From Lagopus muta (Eukaryota > Chordata > Aves > Galliformes > Phasianidae): a DNA stretch of 64,000 nt. Of this stretch, positions 1-11,745 are shown one piece after another. The notes beneath the pieces are model-generated. The model saw only the letters and a list, made by a program, of their open reading frames with translations, was not told the DNA's origin and did no database searches. The position numbers and the translations under genes are program-made. Numbering within the stretch: the stretch's first letter is position 1; every line of letters starts with the position of its first letter. The stretch lies in assembly GCF_023343835.1 (NCBI RefSeq), contig NC_064433.1, forward strand, positions 65,804,032-65,868,031, in the 5' to 3' direction.

Positions 1-959
1 AATAAGTTTACTAAACCAGGGTGAAGACCTTTACCTCAGAAGGATTAATGTTTTCTAAACACGAGCACCTGACACATAGGCAGGTCCTGATTCGTCCCAC
101 AAAGTACCTTGAAACAGGTTGCACAATCTCTTCACAATCACACCCCTGCTGGAAGTCCCTGAGAAAGCAAGTCATAACCCCTGCCCTTGTAAAGAAGTCA
201 CTCTGTGGAAGCGCATTCCAGAACTACAGCTAGTGCTAGGGTGTTTAATACATCACATACCCTGACCAACCTCTACCTGATCCTGTGAAATAGCATCTCT
301 CTTTGCCCACTCTTTTTCCCCAGTACATATTCACACTCGGACTCAGTTCCGGTCTTAGTCTTCATCAACATCATCGTCATCAACATCTCAGCTAGCATCA
401 GACAAAAATCAAAGGTTAGGCAGAATTTGAACACAGGGAGGCAGAAATAAGCCACAGATGTTGATGCAGAAAGTTAAGCGCAGGGTTGATACTTTGGACT
501 GCCACAGATGGAGCTCAGGAGCAGAAGGTGGTTCTGGCACCAACTTGTTATTCTCACCAGCAAAAGAAATCGATTAAGTTACACTATTATTTTGACACTC
601 CTGTGTGATAAAAGAAAGATCATATCCACAAACTCTGAAAACCCACTTTTTAGCAACTTACCAGCTTGCTTGAGTAGCAAGTGAACACCATCCCTGGCAA
701 CCCATTTTAAGAATGGGCAGACTCCTGATAGAGGAGCAACAAATGTAACCCTGCTACAAGAAAGTAGTTGGAAAGTTGATCCTATTTGTAAGATAAAGTC
801 AAACTCATAAATAAGAAATTTCACTCACGTCCAAAGTCAAGCACGCAAGACAAATGGTCTAGGTGCACAGAGCAGTCAGTGCTCTATGACTAAGCACTTC
901 GTAACTGCCAAGGAAAAGGTTTTTAAACCACCAAGAACACAGTTTTGAGACCCTGATTT

Positions 960-1503
960 GTCTATAAGCAATAGCACAAACAGCGCAATACCACCACCTG
1001 ACAGAACAAATTCTCAGCTACAAAACACTGTTTTCAACATGGCCACCACCATTGGATACACATTTTCACCAGTGATGAACAAAAGCATGCATGCTGCACT
1101 TGGCAAAACCTGCGTCAGCAGAAGTGATCCACTCTAGCTGTCACCACTGCTTAAATACACCACCCACCCACTGCTTCACCCTGCTCACAGTCACTGTTCA
1201 GTCTCCTGTTCAGTCTCCATCAACATTCAGCAGGAGTTGATGAATGTCACTTGGTGCAATGTTCTCCTCACACGGAAGAACTCGATTCTACATCACTTCA
1301 TACGTACTTCTGTGTCAGACACCGCTTTGTCAGACTGCCCCTCTGCTGCCATCTGTCACACAGGAACAACACGTCACAAAATACTGGTGAGAAAGTTCAA
1401 CCTCTAATGCCATACGATCATCACCCACCCCTGGCATCAAGGACATGATATAATAAAACATGACATAATAAAATGGGAAGCATTACTTTAAAAGCAGCTT
1501 AGC
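960..1503 (-). mobile_element. Internally deleted mariner-family copy (MITE-like)
   Basis: Read on the minus strand, this resembles both ends of the full-length mariner at 3826-5097 but lacks nearly all of the transposase middle. The right end, near 1462-1500, matches the 5' terminal repeat of the longer copy, including a shared TTTATTATG stretch. The segment around 1250-1340 matches the region near 3950-4090 of the full copy, and the segment around 1010-1080 matches its 3' part near 4880-5010. The deletion junction lies near 1130-1160. The left terminal repeat is not recognisable, so that border is approximate. It has no coding capacity and would depend on transposase from another copy. Confidence 0.7.
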
Positions 1504-1506
1504 ATT

Positions 1507-1526
1507 AAAAAAAAAAAAAAAAAAAA
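1507..1526 (+). repeat. Poly(A) run
   Basis: Twenty consecutive adenines lie just outside the right end of the deleted mariner copy. This is a simple repeat with no evident function. Confidence 0.95.
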
Positions 1527-2241
1527 CACCTTGCAATCAAACTTGCCTTTCCCTCTATGCAGAACATACTATGTAGATAACCAGGTCATGAGAAACAGCA
1601 ATAGCATGTAAAACAAAGTAAGAATCTGAAGTTTCCCTGTACTGGTCAAACAAACCTCTGGCAGTTGTATAGCTTTCGTCACACTGCACAGGTCTGTTAT
1701 CCCCTCCAAAATAAGCCTGATTAGTGTTAGTAAAAGAAAATCACTACAAGAAGGAAATTGGCTTCCCTCAACTGATAATTTAGGAACACTACTTCTTATT
1801 AGCATGTATTTGTAACATGCTGCTCCAAGTAATTATTTACACTCAGGAGCACTTCATTTCTTGCTTTTTAAAAAGGTAGTTAGCTTACTTTTCCAGGGAC
1901 AGCAATCAGAGCAGATGATTTTTTTCATGATGTAGTATAAAAATATGTTGTCTTGCAGTAAAATAAAGTAATATTTTATTCTTTTGTTCAGAACATCATT
2001 AATGATGCATTTTAAAAAATCTGCTTAGAATCTCTACCCTGAAATGTAGCAGAGCAAAACAGCAGCTCTTTGACAAAAGCGTGAACAGAGAATGGACTCT
2101 GACTACAAAGATAAAAAATAACCAGTAAACTCTCAGTTGGAAGAAAAAAGAAAAAAATAAACAAAACAAAACAACACAAAATGTTACGTACACCAGGTAA
2201 GAAATTCCTGAAATAGATCAAGAAATACGGAGAGCCAATAC

Positions 2242-2310
2242 AGAATCATAGAATTGCTCAGGTTGGAAAAGACCTTGAAGACCATCAAGTCCAACCACAA
2301 CCTAACCAAA
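2242..2310 (-). mobile_element. CR1 LINE 3'-end fragment
   Basis: The plus strand carries the reverse complement of the CR1 3' tail: AGAATCATAGAAT, then a GGTTGGAAAAGACC-like block, then ATCAAGTCCAACC. The element therefore lies on the minus strand with its 3' end at about 2242. It is severely 5' truncated, as most CR1 insertions are. Confidence 0.85.
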
Positions 2311-3000
2311 CGTAGGTTATGCAATACAATAGCAGCAGAGAAAACAAGCGAGTGATCAGAACAATCCAAAACCAAGATTCTGGCCCTCCAGTAGCCTGTA
2401 CAAATTTAAATGTCACTATACATACTTATCACACAATGGTTGAACCTCCAGTTGATGTGACTCTATGCCAAAACTGAGTTCTGACAACATTCTTGGAAAT
2501 GATATTTATGTTGCACCACCATGGGCAAGAATGGCAGGAAGAGACTGAGCTTTAAGTAAGGTTCTCTAGCTCTTGGGAAAAAATACCAATGACTTACTGA
2601 AACACAGAGCAAATGTAAGAAAAATACAGAAAACATATCCAAATGCACTCACAGAAACCAGCAAACAGAAACATGACAAACTAAACGGATCCAGGAAAAT
2701 CAGAGAAACATCTCTGAGACTTCAAAAGCACTTTTAGTTTAAGAAATGATCAGGTTATTAGATTACTGATGCTGAATACATTCCCATCTCATGTTTAGAA
2801 GCAGTTCAAGACAAGTTCTATCTTATCCTACTCTTTCAGGAGGTCATAGGAAAAAAAAAATGGAGAATTAAATTATGATCCCATGGAACTGCTCCGTAAG
2901 AGGAGAAATACTGAAATAAACACTGTGGAGCTGTATAAACAGAAGTGATGTCAAGTTTCAGCTTAAACAAGCAGGGATTTTAAGCAAAAAAAAACTTTTT

Positions 3001-3192
3001 CTCTCAGAGAGTGGTGAGGCACTGGAATGGCTGCCCAGGGGAGTGGTGGAGCCGCAATCCCTAGCAGAGTTGAAGAAGCGCCTGGATGAGGAGATATGGT
3101 TTAGTGCTTATGGTGGCAATGGTGATGGGAGGACGGTTGGACTAGGTGCTCTTATAGGTCCTTTCGAATCCTGTGATTCTATAATTCTACAT
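3001..3192 (+). mobile_element. CR1 LINE 3'-end fragment
   Basis: This resembles the CR1 3' region: a GAGTGGTGAGGCACTGGAA-like block, a stretch meaning 'gagttgaagaagcgcctggatga', and a tail ending in TGATTCTATAATTCTA, the degenerate CR1 terminal repeat. It is in sense orientation and 5' truncated. The 73-codon open frame inside it is not a gene. Confidence 0.85.
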
Positions 3193-3825
3193 TGTTCTGC
3201 TTCTGAATCCCAAAATGAACTAGAAGATCTTCAGAAAGCTATACCATGTGCTTCTTTAAATTAAAGCACTAAATCCGTATTGCACAGTCTATACATGCAC
3301 ATCCACAAAATCATATCAGCCAAGAACTCTAGGAAAATATAGGTTTTAAATCCCACATATTCAAGGAAAATAGCATCTGCAGCTCTCCAGGAACTGGAGC
3401 AATACCCCCCCTTGATCATAGCACTTGACATTTGAATGACACCATGTCTGCTTGACTTGGACACTCAGTTGACCAGGAGCAAGCATGATTTGGTGTGAAA
3501 AACACTGAGGCTCACAGGGAGCCAGTACATTAATAGTGCCATTCCATTATCAGTTCAATTCTAGGCTAGATCAACAGTTTTCCACTCTCATGGCACTCAG
3601 CCACAACAGAAGCATGGAGAAAGTGACAGTACTACTTCCTACACTACAGAGTATCACAAACACTCTTCTTTGGCTACCAAACAATAATGCCTGAAGAATT
3701 CTTTTTTTGGTGGTGATGGGTTCTTTGTTTGTTTGGATTTTTCTTGAAGGTTTTTAATTTCACATCCTACACATTCTCAGTACGAAGGTCATGTAAAACT
3801 ACAAGCAGAAACCTATTATAAAATA

Positions 3826-5097
3826 CAAAGGCTGTTCCAACAGTAACGCCTCCTACTTTATTATGCAGGCCTGTGAAGTCAGAAGGCAGATGGTGGTGGT
3901 ATGGCAGCAGAGGTCAAATCTTCCAGCCAATACTCCACTGCATTTTGTTGCTGTGCAATAGATGGCAGCAGAGGGGGTGTCTGACACAGAAGTGCAAATG
4001 AAGCAAAGGCATGGCACTAAATTCCTCCATGCAGAAGAAGTGGCAGCGACATCCATCAATGCTTGCTGAACGTTTCTGAGACCAAACAGTGGATGTGAGC
4101 ACAGCGAGGCAGTGGGTGGTGTATTTCACTAAAGGCATCAGCAATATGAAAGACAAACTACCACTGTCCCACTAAGAAATCATGAGAGTCTCAATCAGCT
4201 CATTCACACAAATGTGCAGATTACAACCAGGGAGGAAACTCAGTACACAGAGCTGAATATCAGCTTCAATACATTAGAAATGATGGCGACAACGTTGGAA
4301 TATCACAAAGTTTGTGCCAAGTGAGTCCCACGAATGCTCACACAGGAACAGAAAGAACACTTTAAGCAAGTTTGTCAAAATCTATTAAACCAACAGAAGG
4401 CTGATGATAAGAGTTTCCTGAATCACATCATTATTGGTGATGATACATGGTGTCAATACTAGGAGCCAGAATCAAAAGGGCAGCGCATGGAGTGGCAACA
4501 TGGAAATTCCCTACTGAAAAAAGTTCAAGATGCAACTCTCAGTGGGTAAAGTGATGTGCACTGTCTCTTGGAATAGGAGTAATTTGTCTGGATTTCTTTA
4601 AAACCAGAAAAACCATCAACTCTTAACTGCTAAATCACAACGCTGAAGGCTCAAACTTCCAGACTCAGGACAGAGGGGAGGACAACCTTTCTCCTGCAAC
4701 GCAATAATACCAGGTCCCATACCAGTTTGAAGACCATGGAGTACACTGCCAAGCTTGGCTCAACTATGTTCTAACACATCCACCATATAGTCCAGTTTTA
4801 GTACCTACTTACTTGCATCTGCTTGGGCCAATGAAATACAGACTGCGTGGACATTTTCCTAGCAATGATGCCAGCACTGAAACAGTAGGTCACCTCCACT
4901 GGAGCAGATTTTTTTACGCATGTCATGCAGGCTCTCATTCATCACCAGCAAGAAGGCATAGCTAATGGTAGTGACTAGGCTGAAAAATAGTGTTTGGTAT
5001 CTGAGTTTGCTCTACCAAACAGTGTTATGGTGCTCTTTATGGCTGTCCCAGTCTCCATGGAAATAAATAGGAGGCATTGCTTTTGGAATGACCAATG
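3826..5097 (+). mobile_element. Full-length decayed mariner element (Galluhop-like)
   Basis: About 1.27 kb is flanked by imperfect inverted repeats. The left end starts CAAAGGCTGTTCCAACAGTA and the right end, read inverted, starts CATTGGTCATTCCAAAAGCA. Both continue into GCCTCCTA followed by an AT-rich block. A TA dinucleotide sits on each side (3824-3825 and 5098-5099), as expected for Tc1/mariner target duplication. Translating the plus strand in pieces gives mariner transposase features, including FLNHIIIGDDTW near 4410-4455 (the usual IxxGDETW block with GDDTW) followed by an EPESK-like stretch. Many stops and small shifts break the frame, so it is a dead copy. Size and repeats match the chicken mariner Galluhop; that name is from memory and was not checked against a library. 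Confidence 0.85.
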
Positions 5098-5340
5098 TAC
5101 TATAGAGGCATCACCTTTTACAAGAACTAATCCTGATCTAAATGAATTAAACAAGAATAACTTATCTTCTACGTTGGAATAGATTTCAAAGAAAAATTAA
5201 GCACTTTTTAACTTCTTTCTGAAGAACGCTCTCCCAAGAAGGCGGATAACATCTGATAACCAGTTAAGATTTCTGAAGAGGTGAATTGCTTTAGATCTTT
5301 TTAGAGACTTCATGATTTTGATTAAGAGCCATAGGGGGAA

Positions 5341-5367
5341 GAAAAAAAAAAAAAAAAGAAAAAAAAC
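5341..5367 (+). repeat. A-rich simple repeat
   Basis: A nearly pure A tract interrupted by single G bases. No evident function. Confidence 0.9.
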
Positions 5368-7171
5368 CTGAACATAAAAGGTGTCTAAGATTTTATTTTG
5401 ACTCAAGAATGAATTCGCGGCTTCTCCCTGGGAAGGCTTTGATGTGAAATGGCTGTCTAGCAGTAGAAAAAAAAACCCAGAGGCTAAGGAGGAACATCTT
5501 AGGTGGCCCTCTTCCTTTCCAAAATAATCTCTAACGTTCAGAGCAAATTATGTGCCATTACATAGCCAGATCAGAGGCTGTGACTAAGCAAGTATTGATT
5601 ACCTTTAACTAGAACCAGAATCATCGGTACATACATCACATCTAGAGCAAACACAACTGGGTTACGTCACGCTCAGTGATGTGGCAAATAAACTAAGACC
5701 TCACCACATGAAAATGATTGCTGCCACACCCACTGATAAGGTAAAAGCTCATTTACAACTGATTGAGTTTATCGAACTTCAGACACTTCATGAGAATGAA
5801 GAAACCAATCAGCAGATGACATCTAGTACTGCTTCAATATTCCAGCTGCTTTGACATTGAATTCAAGACACACCCCTTGATTAGCTTTACCACAATGCAT
5901 CAGCGTAGCATATTTCTTCAAACTATTTTTTTCCTGTTTTCCTTCAGTCACCCTCTCTCTAAATAGTAAGAACTTTCACAACTGTTGAAAGATCGTGATG
6001 TCCTAGAACAGCCACGCAATAAAAATAATACTGTTGAAAAAAGTAACAACACTAAGATTTAAAAATAAGGTTACAATTTACATCATTTTCCATGATATTC
6101 ATATTTTATTTTCATTCAATTATTTCAGGGTTCTGAACTCCATATACAGTTTAAGTAAACCTAAGTATTTTAAGTCACTCGCATTATTATAAAGAAAATA
6201 GCAAGACCCACACATAAACAGAACTGAAAGCAGCCACCAGAAAATACTGACCACAGAAAAGCTACTGAGCACAAGACAGGAAGCAAAAAGCAGACATACA
6301 GGAAACTGATAAATGCAAAGACACGTACATTCTGATAGTAAAAGCAGTACTAAAAAGCAAGCAACATTTCATTATACGAGGGAGAACCAATCGTGAAACT
6401 TATTTGGGCACAATACAGAACCAAGTGAGATGCTTGCAGGATTAGAAAAAAAAATAAGTTTTACTGAATATACGAATTTCCCTTATTAAAAAAACAAAAA
6501 GGTTCCCCTTGTTCCCCCTAGGTTTGGGGAAGGATGAGCACCATGTGCTACGCACAATTTTAATTATTTCAGACACTCAAATCTGGCTGCTGAATTTTTG
6601 GCACGTATAATGCTATGCAAATAACCAATGCTTAAATTAACATTAAGGCTCTTCAAGAGTAAGATCAGGCATCCTTTATAAAGATAACTTCAAAATAGGA
6701 AGAAATAAAGACTGCATTTCCCATTCCATAGCATTACACTACAGAGAGACAATCACGTATTAGCCTACTGATCCTTCTTTATGACTTGACCTAAAAAACC
6801 CTTAATAGGTCATGGGATAAGACAATCTCAAGTCTGTGCTTATGGCAGTGGTCACTAGTTTTCCCATATTATAAATGAAAACTGATTCTTCTTCAAAAAC
6901 AGAATTTCATCCCCATGAGATGAGAAAAAAAATTCGTAAACTACGATTGCATTTTCACAACATCTTTAAGGCAGTAGAGCTGAATGTAATCACAGCTCTC
7001 TCTACAATTTAGAGCAAATTGGCAAGGATATAGAAATTGGCATGCTCACTTTCACTAATCCAGAACAGCATCTGAGTTTTGAAAGGCATTTTATTTTATG
7101 TAATCCAAACACATCCTTCCCTGTAATTCATTATAACTAATTTCTGGATTCAGCAAGCTGCGAGCATACAG

Positions 7172-7226
7172 CATGAGCTTGAAGCCTCCAGAGATCCCTT
7201 CCAACTTGAACTACCCTATGATTTTA
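7172..7226 (+). mobile_element. Possible CR1 tail remnant
   Basis: A CATGAGCTTGAAGCC...AGAGATCCCTTCCAACTT...CTATGATTTTA pattern resembles a short, worn CR1 3' tail in sense orientation. It is too short for a firm call. Confidence 0.5.
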
Positions 7227-8510
7227 TTACTAAAATCACATGTCATAAATTCAAAAGCTACTAATGCAAAAGGCCCATACTGGTTTTAATGACAAAGCTT
7301 TCTGCAATCATAAAGCAGAGAAAGTAAATCTCAAGAACTTAGAGAAAATACTTCTTAGGCAGCTCCTCCCACAGCCTCTAGTGACAACTGCACAGACAAA
7401 ACACATGAAGGTCAGTGTTCAGACAGAAAAGCTTGGCTTTTCCTTACCATAATGTAAGAGCCTGAGTACCTAAGCTTGTTTTGTGGTGATAACATTCACA
7501 GGTAACTGGACACTGAGGAGTTACATTACAATAAACCACCTGTGATTCAATAAGCAGCTGGCAACAAGTACAGATTCTAGAATTTTAAAAACAAAGCAAT
7601 ACTACTAGTTTAAGCAATACTGAGATTTTCATTCTGTGCCTCGTACTTACTTGTGTGCCATGCTACAATATCAAAAAATTAAACCATTAAATCATGAATA
7701 TTTTAAGTTACAAATCTTAAAGAAAAGATTAAACATAAAGATGTTTTAACTATGCTGTCTCACAACTGTGTTGCTGGCTAAGCAGTCTGACACAGAATGG
7801 TACATTTCTTATTTTTTTTAAACCACTAAAAGTTAATTAATTTTTTTAAGTCAAACCCTGGACTCTTCAACTTCCTACTTGCCTTTTTGCCCTTAGAATG
7901 ACTTAAAGCAAAGGCAGTTAACAGCACAGATGAAGCTCCATCTATCAATGTTTTTTGTCTACTTTGCTATGATGCTGCTGTTTCAGACTAGTCAAGCATA
8001 TTTTTCATGCAATAAATGATTCTCAGTTTCACCTCCCTCCTAACTACACAGCCACTCTAACAAGGGGAATGCAGGGCAGACCATACTTGGAACAAAAGCA
8101 GTTACGTTTTATTTCAGCATATTACTATATGCGACACATGCATAACCACATTCTTGCTTGTTACATACAGACAACTTTAAAAGTGGACTAACGAGTGAAA
8201 CTAGAAGGCTACTGTAGAGCTTTGTGAGCAGGACGCTCTTGTTCAGCTAACAGAAAGAAAAGGAAAAAGAAAGAAAAGTTAGTAAAAAAGTTTCAGTTTC
8301 AAAGCAACAAAGAAGCAAGAATCAGACTTTTTTTTTTTTTTTTTTACATACAAACACTGAAGCACAGCAGCCCATCACTTCACTATGGCACAGTCATGCA
8401 TCCGTGTTCTACGCCAATGGCTCTTATACTGCTCATTACTCCTTCTTTCAAACTAGGTGGTGTAGGAAGGAAGTGGGGTTGGGTTTTGCATGTTTTTGTA
8501 GGTTTAGCCT

Positions 8511-8526
8511 TAATAATAATAATAAT
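8511..8526 (+). repeat. (TAA)n microsatellite
   Basis: Five uninterrupted TAA units in ETNK1 intron 1. Confidence 0.85.
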
Positions 8527-9786
8527 GCATACTAGAGCTTTCCCAAAGGGTTAGAGCCATCCCACACAAACCTAAAAGTTTCATTTCTTAGGGTGCATGA
8601 AAGAAAGAACATTTTGTTGTGAAGTGTCCCCATCACCGAACTAGAACAAAAAATCATGAGCAGTGCTCTGTTCAGCACCCTTCTTCACACTGTAAAGCTA
8701 TTTCCATTGTACATCATGATACAAAAAATACCTCCCTGAAGAAAGATGTCCTACCTACACTGGGTCTGTGTTTCACTTATGTCTGTAGCCTTTAAGGAAA
8801 TTACTTGGAAGAAGTGTTACCTCCATTTTCATATTAAGTGAACTGTGCAAGTCAAATTTCTACCATCACAGAACTTCAGAGTGCTCAAGACAATTTGTGT
8901 GTTATTACCATGACGTGCTCAGTTTTGCTGTAGCAGTTTGAAGAGAAATAATTCTCTGGAAATGAGAAACTTTACCAAAATCCTCAAGCGCTGCATGCTG
9001 TAACTGCTGGGTCACAGAGTTGAAGGGCACGGCGCAAAGCGCCCACCTGAGCACAGGCAGTACGTGAGCCGCTGCTTCTCACGACTGTATGCATGTAGTG
9101 AAGATGCAAGCAAGGCTAGGTGAAGTATATTCTAGAAGCACAAAGCAACCAATCCTCACACAGATGATTCATCATAAATATGAATGATTGCTCACCTAGC
9201 TCAACACCAGGCGAGGCTTCGGGGCTGAGAGGCAAGCAAGGCCGTTAGCGAGGCAGATACCTACCGAGATACCGCTGACACGGAAGAAAAACGCAGTGAC
9301 CCAAGGCTTTTATTGACATTTATTACACGCGAACACGCGGGGCGCGCCCGCCTACGGCTCCCGAAGAGCGCCTCAGCCCGCGGCGCTGTTACCTCAGCTG
9401 CCGCCCCTCGTCGCCCTCCTTCCCCGCGGGTGCTGGGAGGCGCAACCCGCCGGCTCTGAAGGCACGGCGAGGGCAAACCATCCCTTGCCTTCCTTCGCCA
9501 GGCTCGCGCGGGCAAGCGGGGCGGAGGCAATCAAGTTGCAGAGTGCGGGGAGCGAAAGGAGGAAGAGGAAAACGAGAGCCGGGGAAGGGGGCAGGGGATG
9601 CTGCCGGCCGCCACGCCCCGCCGCCGAGCAGCCGAGCGAATGGGGCTCGGCGCAGGGGGCTGCCTGCGGAGAGGAGGGGGAGGGGACGGCGGCGCGGCGG
9701 CTCTCCCCCGCACAATGGCCGCCCGCCCCCCCTTCCTTTCCTTCTCTTTCCCTACCCTCCCCAGCCTCAGAACACCACATCCCCAG

Positions 9787-9809
9787 CCCGCCCGCCCGCC
9801 CGCCCGCCC
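9787..9809 (-). repeat. CCCG tandem repeat beside the ETNK1 exon 1 donor
   Basis: Nearly six copies of CCCG on the plus strand, so GGGC repeats on the ETNK1 transcript, starting 25 nt inside the intron. At least four close G-runs occur on the sense strand, which is G-quadruplex-forming arithmetic. Confidence 0.9.
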
Positions 9810-9835
9810 TCCCGCGCGGCCCCAGCCTGCCGTAC

Positions 9836-9991
9836 CTGCAGCGTCACCTCCTCGGGTCTCCAATGGGGCCGCAGGCGGCGCAGCAGCTGCAGGGCGCCCT
9901 GGCGGCAGCCGGGCCCCTCCCGCTCGCTGACGGTGATGTCCAGCTTAGGCACCTCCGGGGAGCCGGGCGGGACGTGGATGTAGTTAGACAT
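9836..9991 (-). CDS. ETNK1: Ethanolamine kinase 1, coding exon 1 (N-terminal 52 residues)
   Basis: The minus strand encodes 52 residues opening MSNYIHVPPGSPEVPKLDIT and ending EEVTLQ, nearly identical to the N-terminus of vertebrate ETNK1 as I recall it. The exon ends CTGCAG followed by donor GTACGG, in phase 0. ETNK1 phosphorylates ethanolamine with ATP in the cytosol, the first step of the CDP-ethanolamine route to phosphatidylethanolamine. This exon holds only the N-terminal leader; the choline-kinase-like catalytic domain and its motifs lie in later exons outside the window. I chose the ATG at 9991-9989. The frame is open a little further upstream, but only to a TTG, and family members start at this Met. 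The product is therefore partial because of the window edge, not because the gene is broken. Confidence 0.95.
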
Positions 9992-10400
9992 GGCGGCGGG
10001 CGAGAACGACAAGGACGCGCAGCTAGCTCTGATGTCTCCTCCGCGGTGGAGCCGGCAACTGAGGGGGAAATTTCCACTTGGGCTCTCGATAAAGCGGCTC
10101 CACCTCCCCCGGCTGCGGCGCGGAGCAGCTTGGGAGAGCGAGCGGGCGGGGCCTGTGGCGCCCTCCCCTCCGCCGCTCCTTACCTGCCTGCCTGCCTGAG
10201 GCTGACCGCCCGCTCTGCTCCCCCCCGGCCCGCGGGGCAGCGCCGATGGGCGGCTCTTGGCGGGAGGGCGGCCGCGACCGAGCCAGGCGTGAAGGAATGC
10301 GGCCGAGGAGCGGGGCAGCCCGCAGCCGGTCGAGCAGCTGATCGCAATCGGGCTCCGAATTACCCACTGCGGTTAATTTGTAGCCTGTAATTTCTGTGCT

Positions 10401-10945
10401 GGCCTTCGTAAGGCTTCCCCCCCACACACACACCCCGTTCGTTTTTCCCTGCGGGTGTTTACCTGCTCACCGCCTTGCTCCACTTACTGCGGTTTCAGCC
10501 GGTTGTTCGCGGTGTCGTTTGTATCCCCGTGGGCGCTGAGAAAGTACCGCGCTATGCGTCTGCCCTGTTCAAACGTCTCCATGCGGATCGCCTTTCCCAC
10601 AAGCGGTACAGAACGCTCGTGGTCTTTTCCTTCTTTTATCGTGGAAACAATGCCACTCTCAAGCTTTTAGGAGGCAGTTTGAGGTCTAGACTTCAGACGA
10701 AATAAAAGCCCAGGCTATTCCTAAATACAGCATGTTACCAATAAAATAAAATCCCAATGATTCTATTTTAATAAATAAACGCTTCTGTATTACCCATAAC
10801 TTACCCATAATATTCACACAAGTACCTGCACCTGTCATCATGTTCCAAGATCTTTCTATGTAGGCAGCACTGGAAACTCAAGAAGTTCCTCAATCACAAT
10901 GCAAGTTTATTCACTCAGCCTAAGAAAGATGAACAACAGAAATAC
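10401..10945. other. Intergenic, nothing recognised
   Basis: The start still has moderate CpG content, with a short CA run near 10427; from about 10700 it is AT-rich. The open frames near 10455-10705 resemble no protein I know and are probably composition effects of the island shore. Confidence 0.7.
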
Positions 10946-11745
10946 GGAATCATAAGGGTTGGAAGGATCCTCTATAGAAGATCATGGAGACCAACCCCCT
11001 GCTAAAGCAGGCTTCCTACGGCAGGCCATACATGAAAGTGTCCACATGGGTCTTGAGTATCTCCAGAGGAGACTCCACAACCTCTCTGGACACATGTTCC
11101 TGTGCTGTCACCCTCATAATAAAGAATTTCTTCTTTGTGTCTCTATGGAACTTCCTGTGTTACAGTTTGTGCCCATTACCCCCTGTTCTATCACTGCACC
11201 CCACCACTGCCTGGCCCCATTCATTTGACTCCCACAATTTAGATATTTATAAGCAGTGATGAGATCCCTTCTCAGCCTCCAGGCTGAACAGTCTCAGGAG
11301 TCTCAGCCTTTTCTCAGAAGGGAGATGCTTCAAGCCCTTAATCATCTTTGTGGCCCTCCTCTGGACCTAGAAGATCTCTGTTTTTTTGGTTTTTTTTTTC
11401 AACAAAGGAGTAAAGAACATGGATGTTCTTTAGAACAAAGAACTCCAGATGTGGCCTCACCAGGGCAGAGTAGAGGACAAGGACCACCTCCATTGATCTG
11501 CTGGCCACATTTGTTTTAATGCACCTCACTAATATTGCCGGCCTTCTTGGCCACAGGGGCATGCCACTGATTCACGACCAACCTGTTGCTCACCAGAACA
11601 TTCAGGTTCTCCTCTACAGAGCTCCTTTCCAGCAAGTCAGCCTCTAACCTGTGCTGATCCATGTGGTGAATAATGGCCAGTTTGTGAGGGAAATGGCCAG
11701 TTTCAGTTTCAGTTCTCATTAATTTAATACACATTCCTCTCCAGA
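10946..11745 (-). mobile_element. CR1 LINE, 5'-truncated, about 0.8 kb
   Basis: The 3' tail is at the left (GGAATCATAAGGGTTGGAAG), followed rightwards by the inverted CR1 3' UTR and the C-terminal part of ORF2. It parallels the better copy at 25825-27479 block by block, with the same order of 'tagatatttataa', 'caggctgaacag', 'gtggccctcctctggac' and 'ccagatgtggcctcaccagggcagag'. It carries many indels and a T-rich insertion near 11380-11400, and its reading frame is broken. It is clearly older than the 25.8 kb copy. The right border is approximate. Confidence 0.9.

Larger units (their letters stand above)
1..9835 (-). other. ETNK1: ETNK1 intron 1 (part), no exon recognised
   Basis: This is the 5' part of ETNK1 intron 1, running leftwards from the exon 1 donor. 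I looked on the minus strand for the start of the kinase domain that should follow exon 1 and found no match, so exon 2 probably lies beyond the left edge and the intron is longer than 9.8 kb. The stretch holds two mariner copies, CR1 fragments, poly(A) and poly(T) runs, and otherwise unremarkable AT-rich DNA. The region from about 5400 to 9200 shows nothing else that I can name apart from a weak CR1 tail and simple repeats. Confidence 0.75.
9240..10400 (-). promoter_or_regulatory. ETNK1: CpG-island promoter of ETNK1
   Basis: A sharp rise in G+C and CpG content spans ETNK1 exon 1 and about 400 bp upstream of its start codon, against AT-rich DNA on both sides. I see no TATA box, which fits a dispersed, housekeeping-type promoter for a widely expressed lipid enzyme. 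An ATGGCGGC motif of YY1 type lies on the plus strand across the start codon (about 9990-9997). The transcription start cannot be fixed from sequence alone; it should lie between about 10000 and 10350. The long open frames here in several registers are effects of base composition. Confidence 0.85.

Noticed and set aside
1251..1448. 65-codon plus-strand frame
   Set aside because: It lies antisense within the deleted mariner copy.
1..9835. Search for ETNK1 exon 2 on the minus strand
   Set aside because: No segment encodes the expected start of the kinase domain, so the exon is presumed to lie outside the window.
9992..10012. In-frame N-terminal extension of ETNK1
   Set aside because: The upstream codon is TTG, not ATG, and family members start at the Met at 9991.
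10067..10079. GGGGAAATTTCC, resembling an NF-kappaB site, near the ETNK1 start
   Set aside because: A single short match with slightly wrong spacing; expected often by chance.
9485..10390. 301-codon plus-strand frame across the ETNK1 CpG island, with other long frames in the same interval
   Set aside because: It runs antisense to ETNK1 exon 1, is dominated by Ala, Gly, Pro and Arg, and has rivals in several frames: an effect of very high G+C, not a gene.
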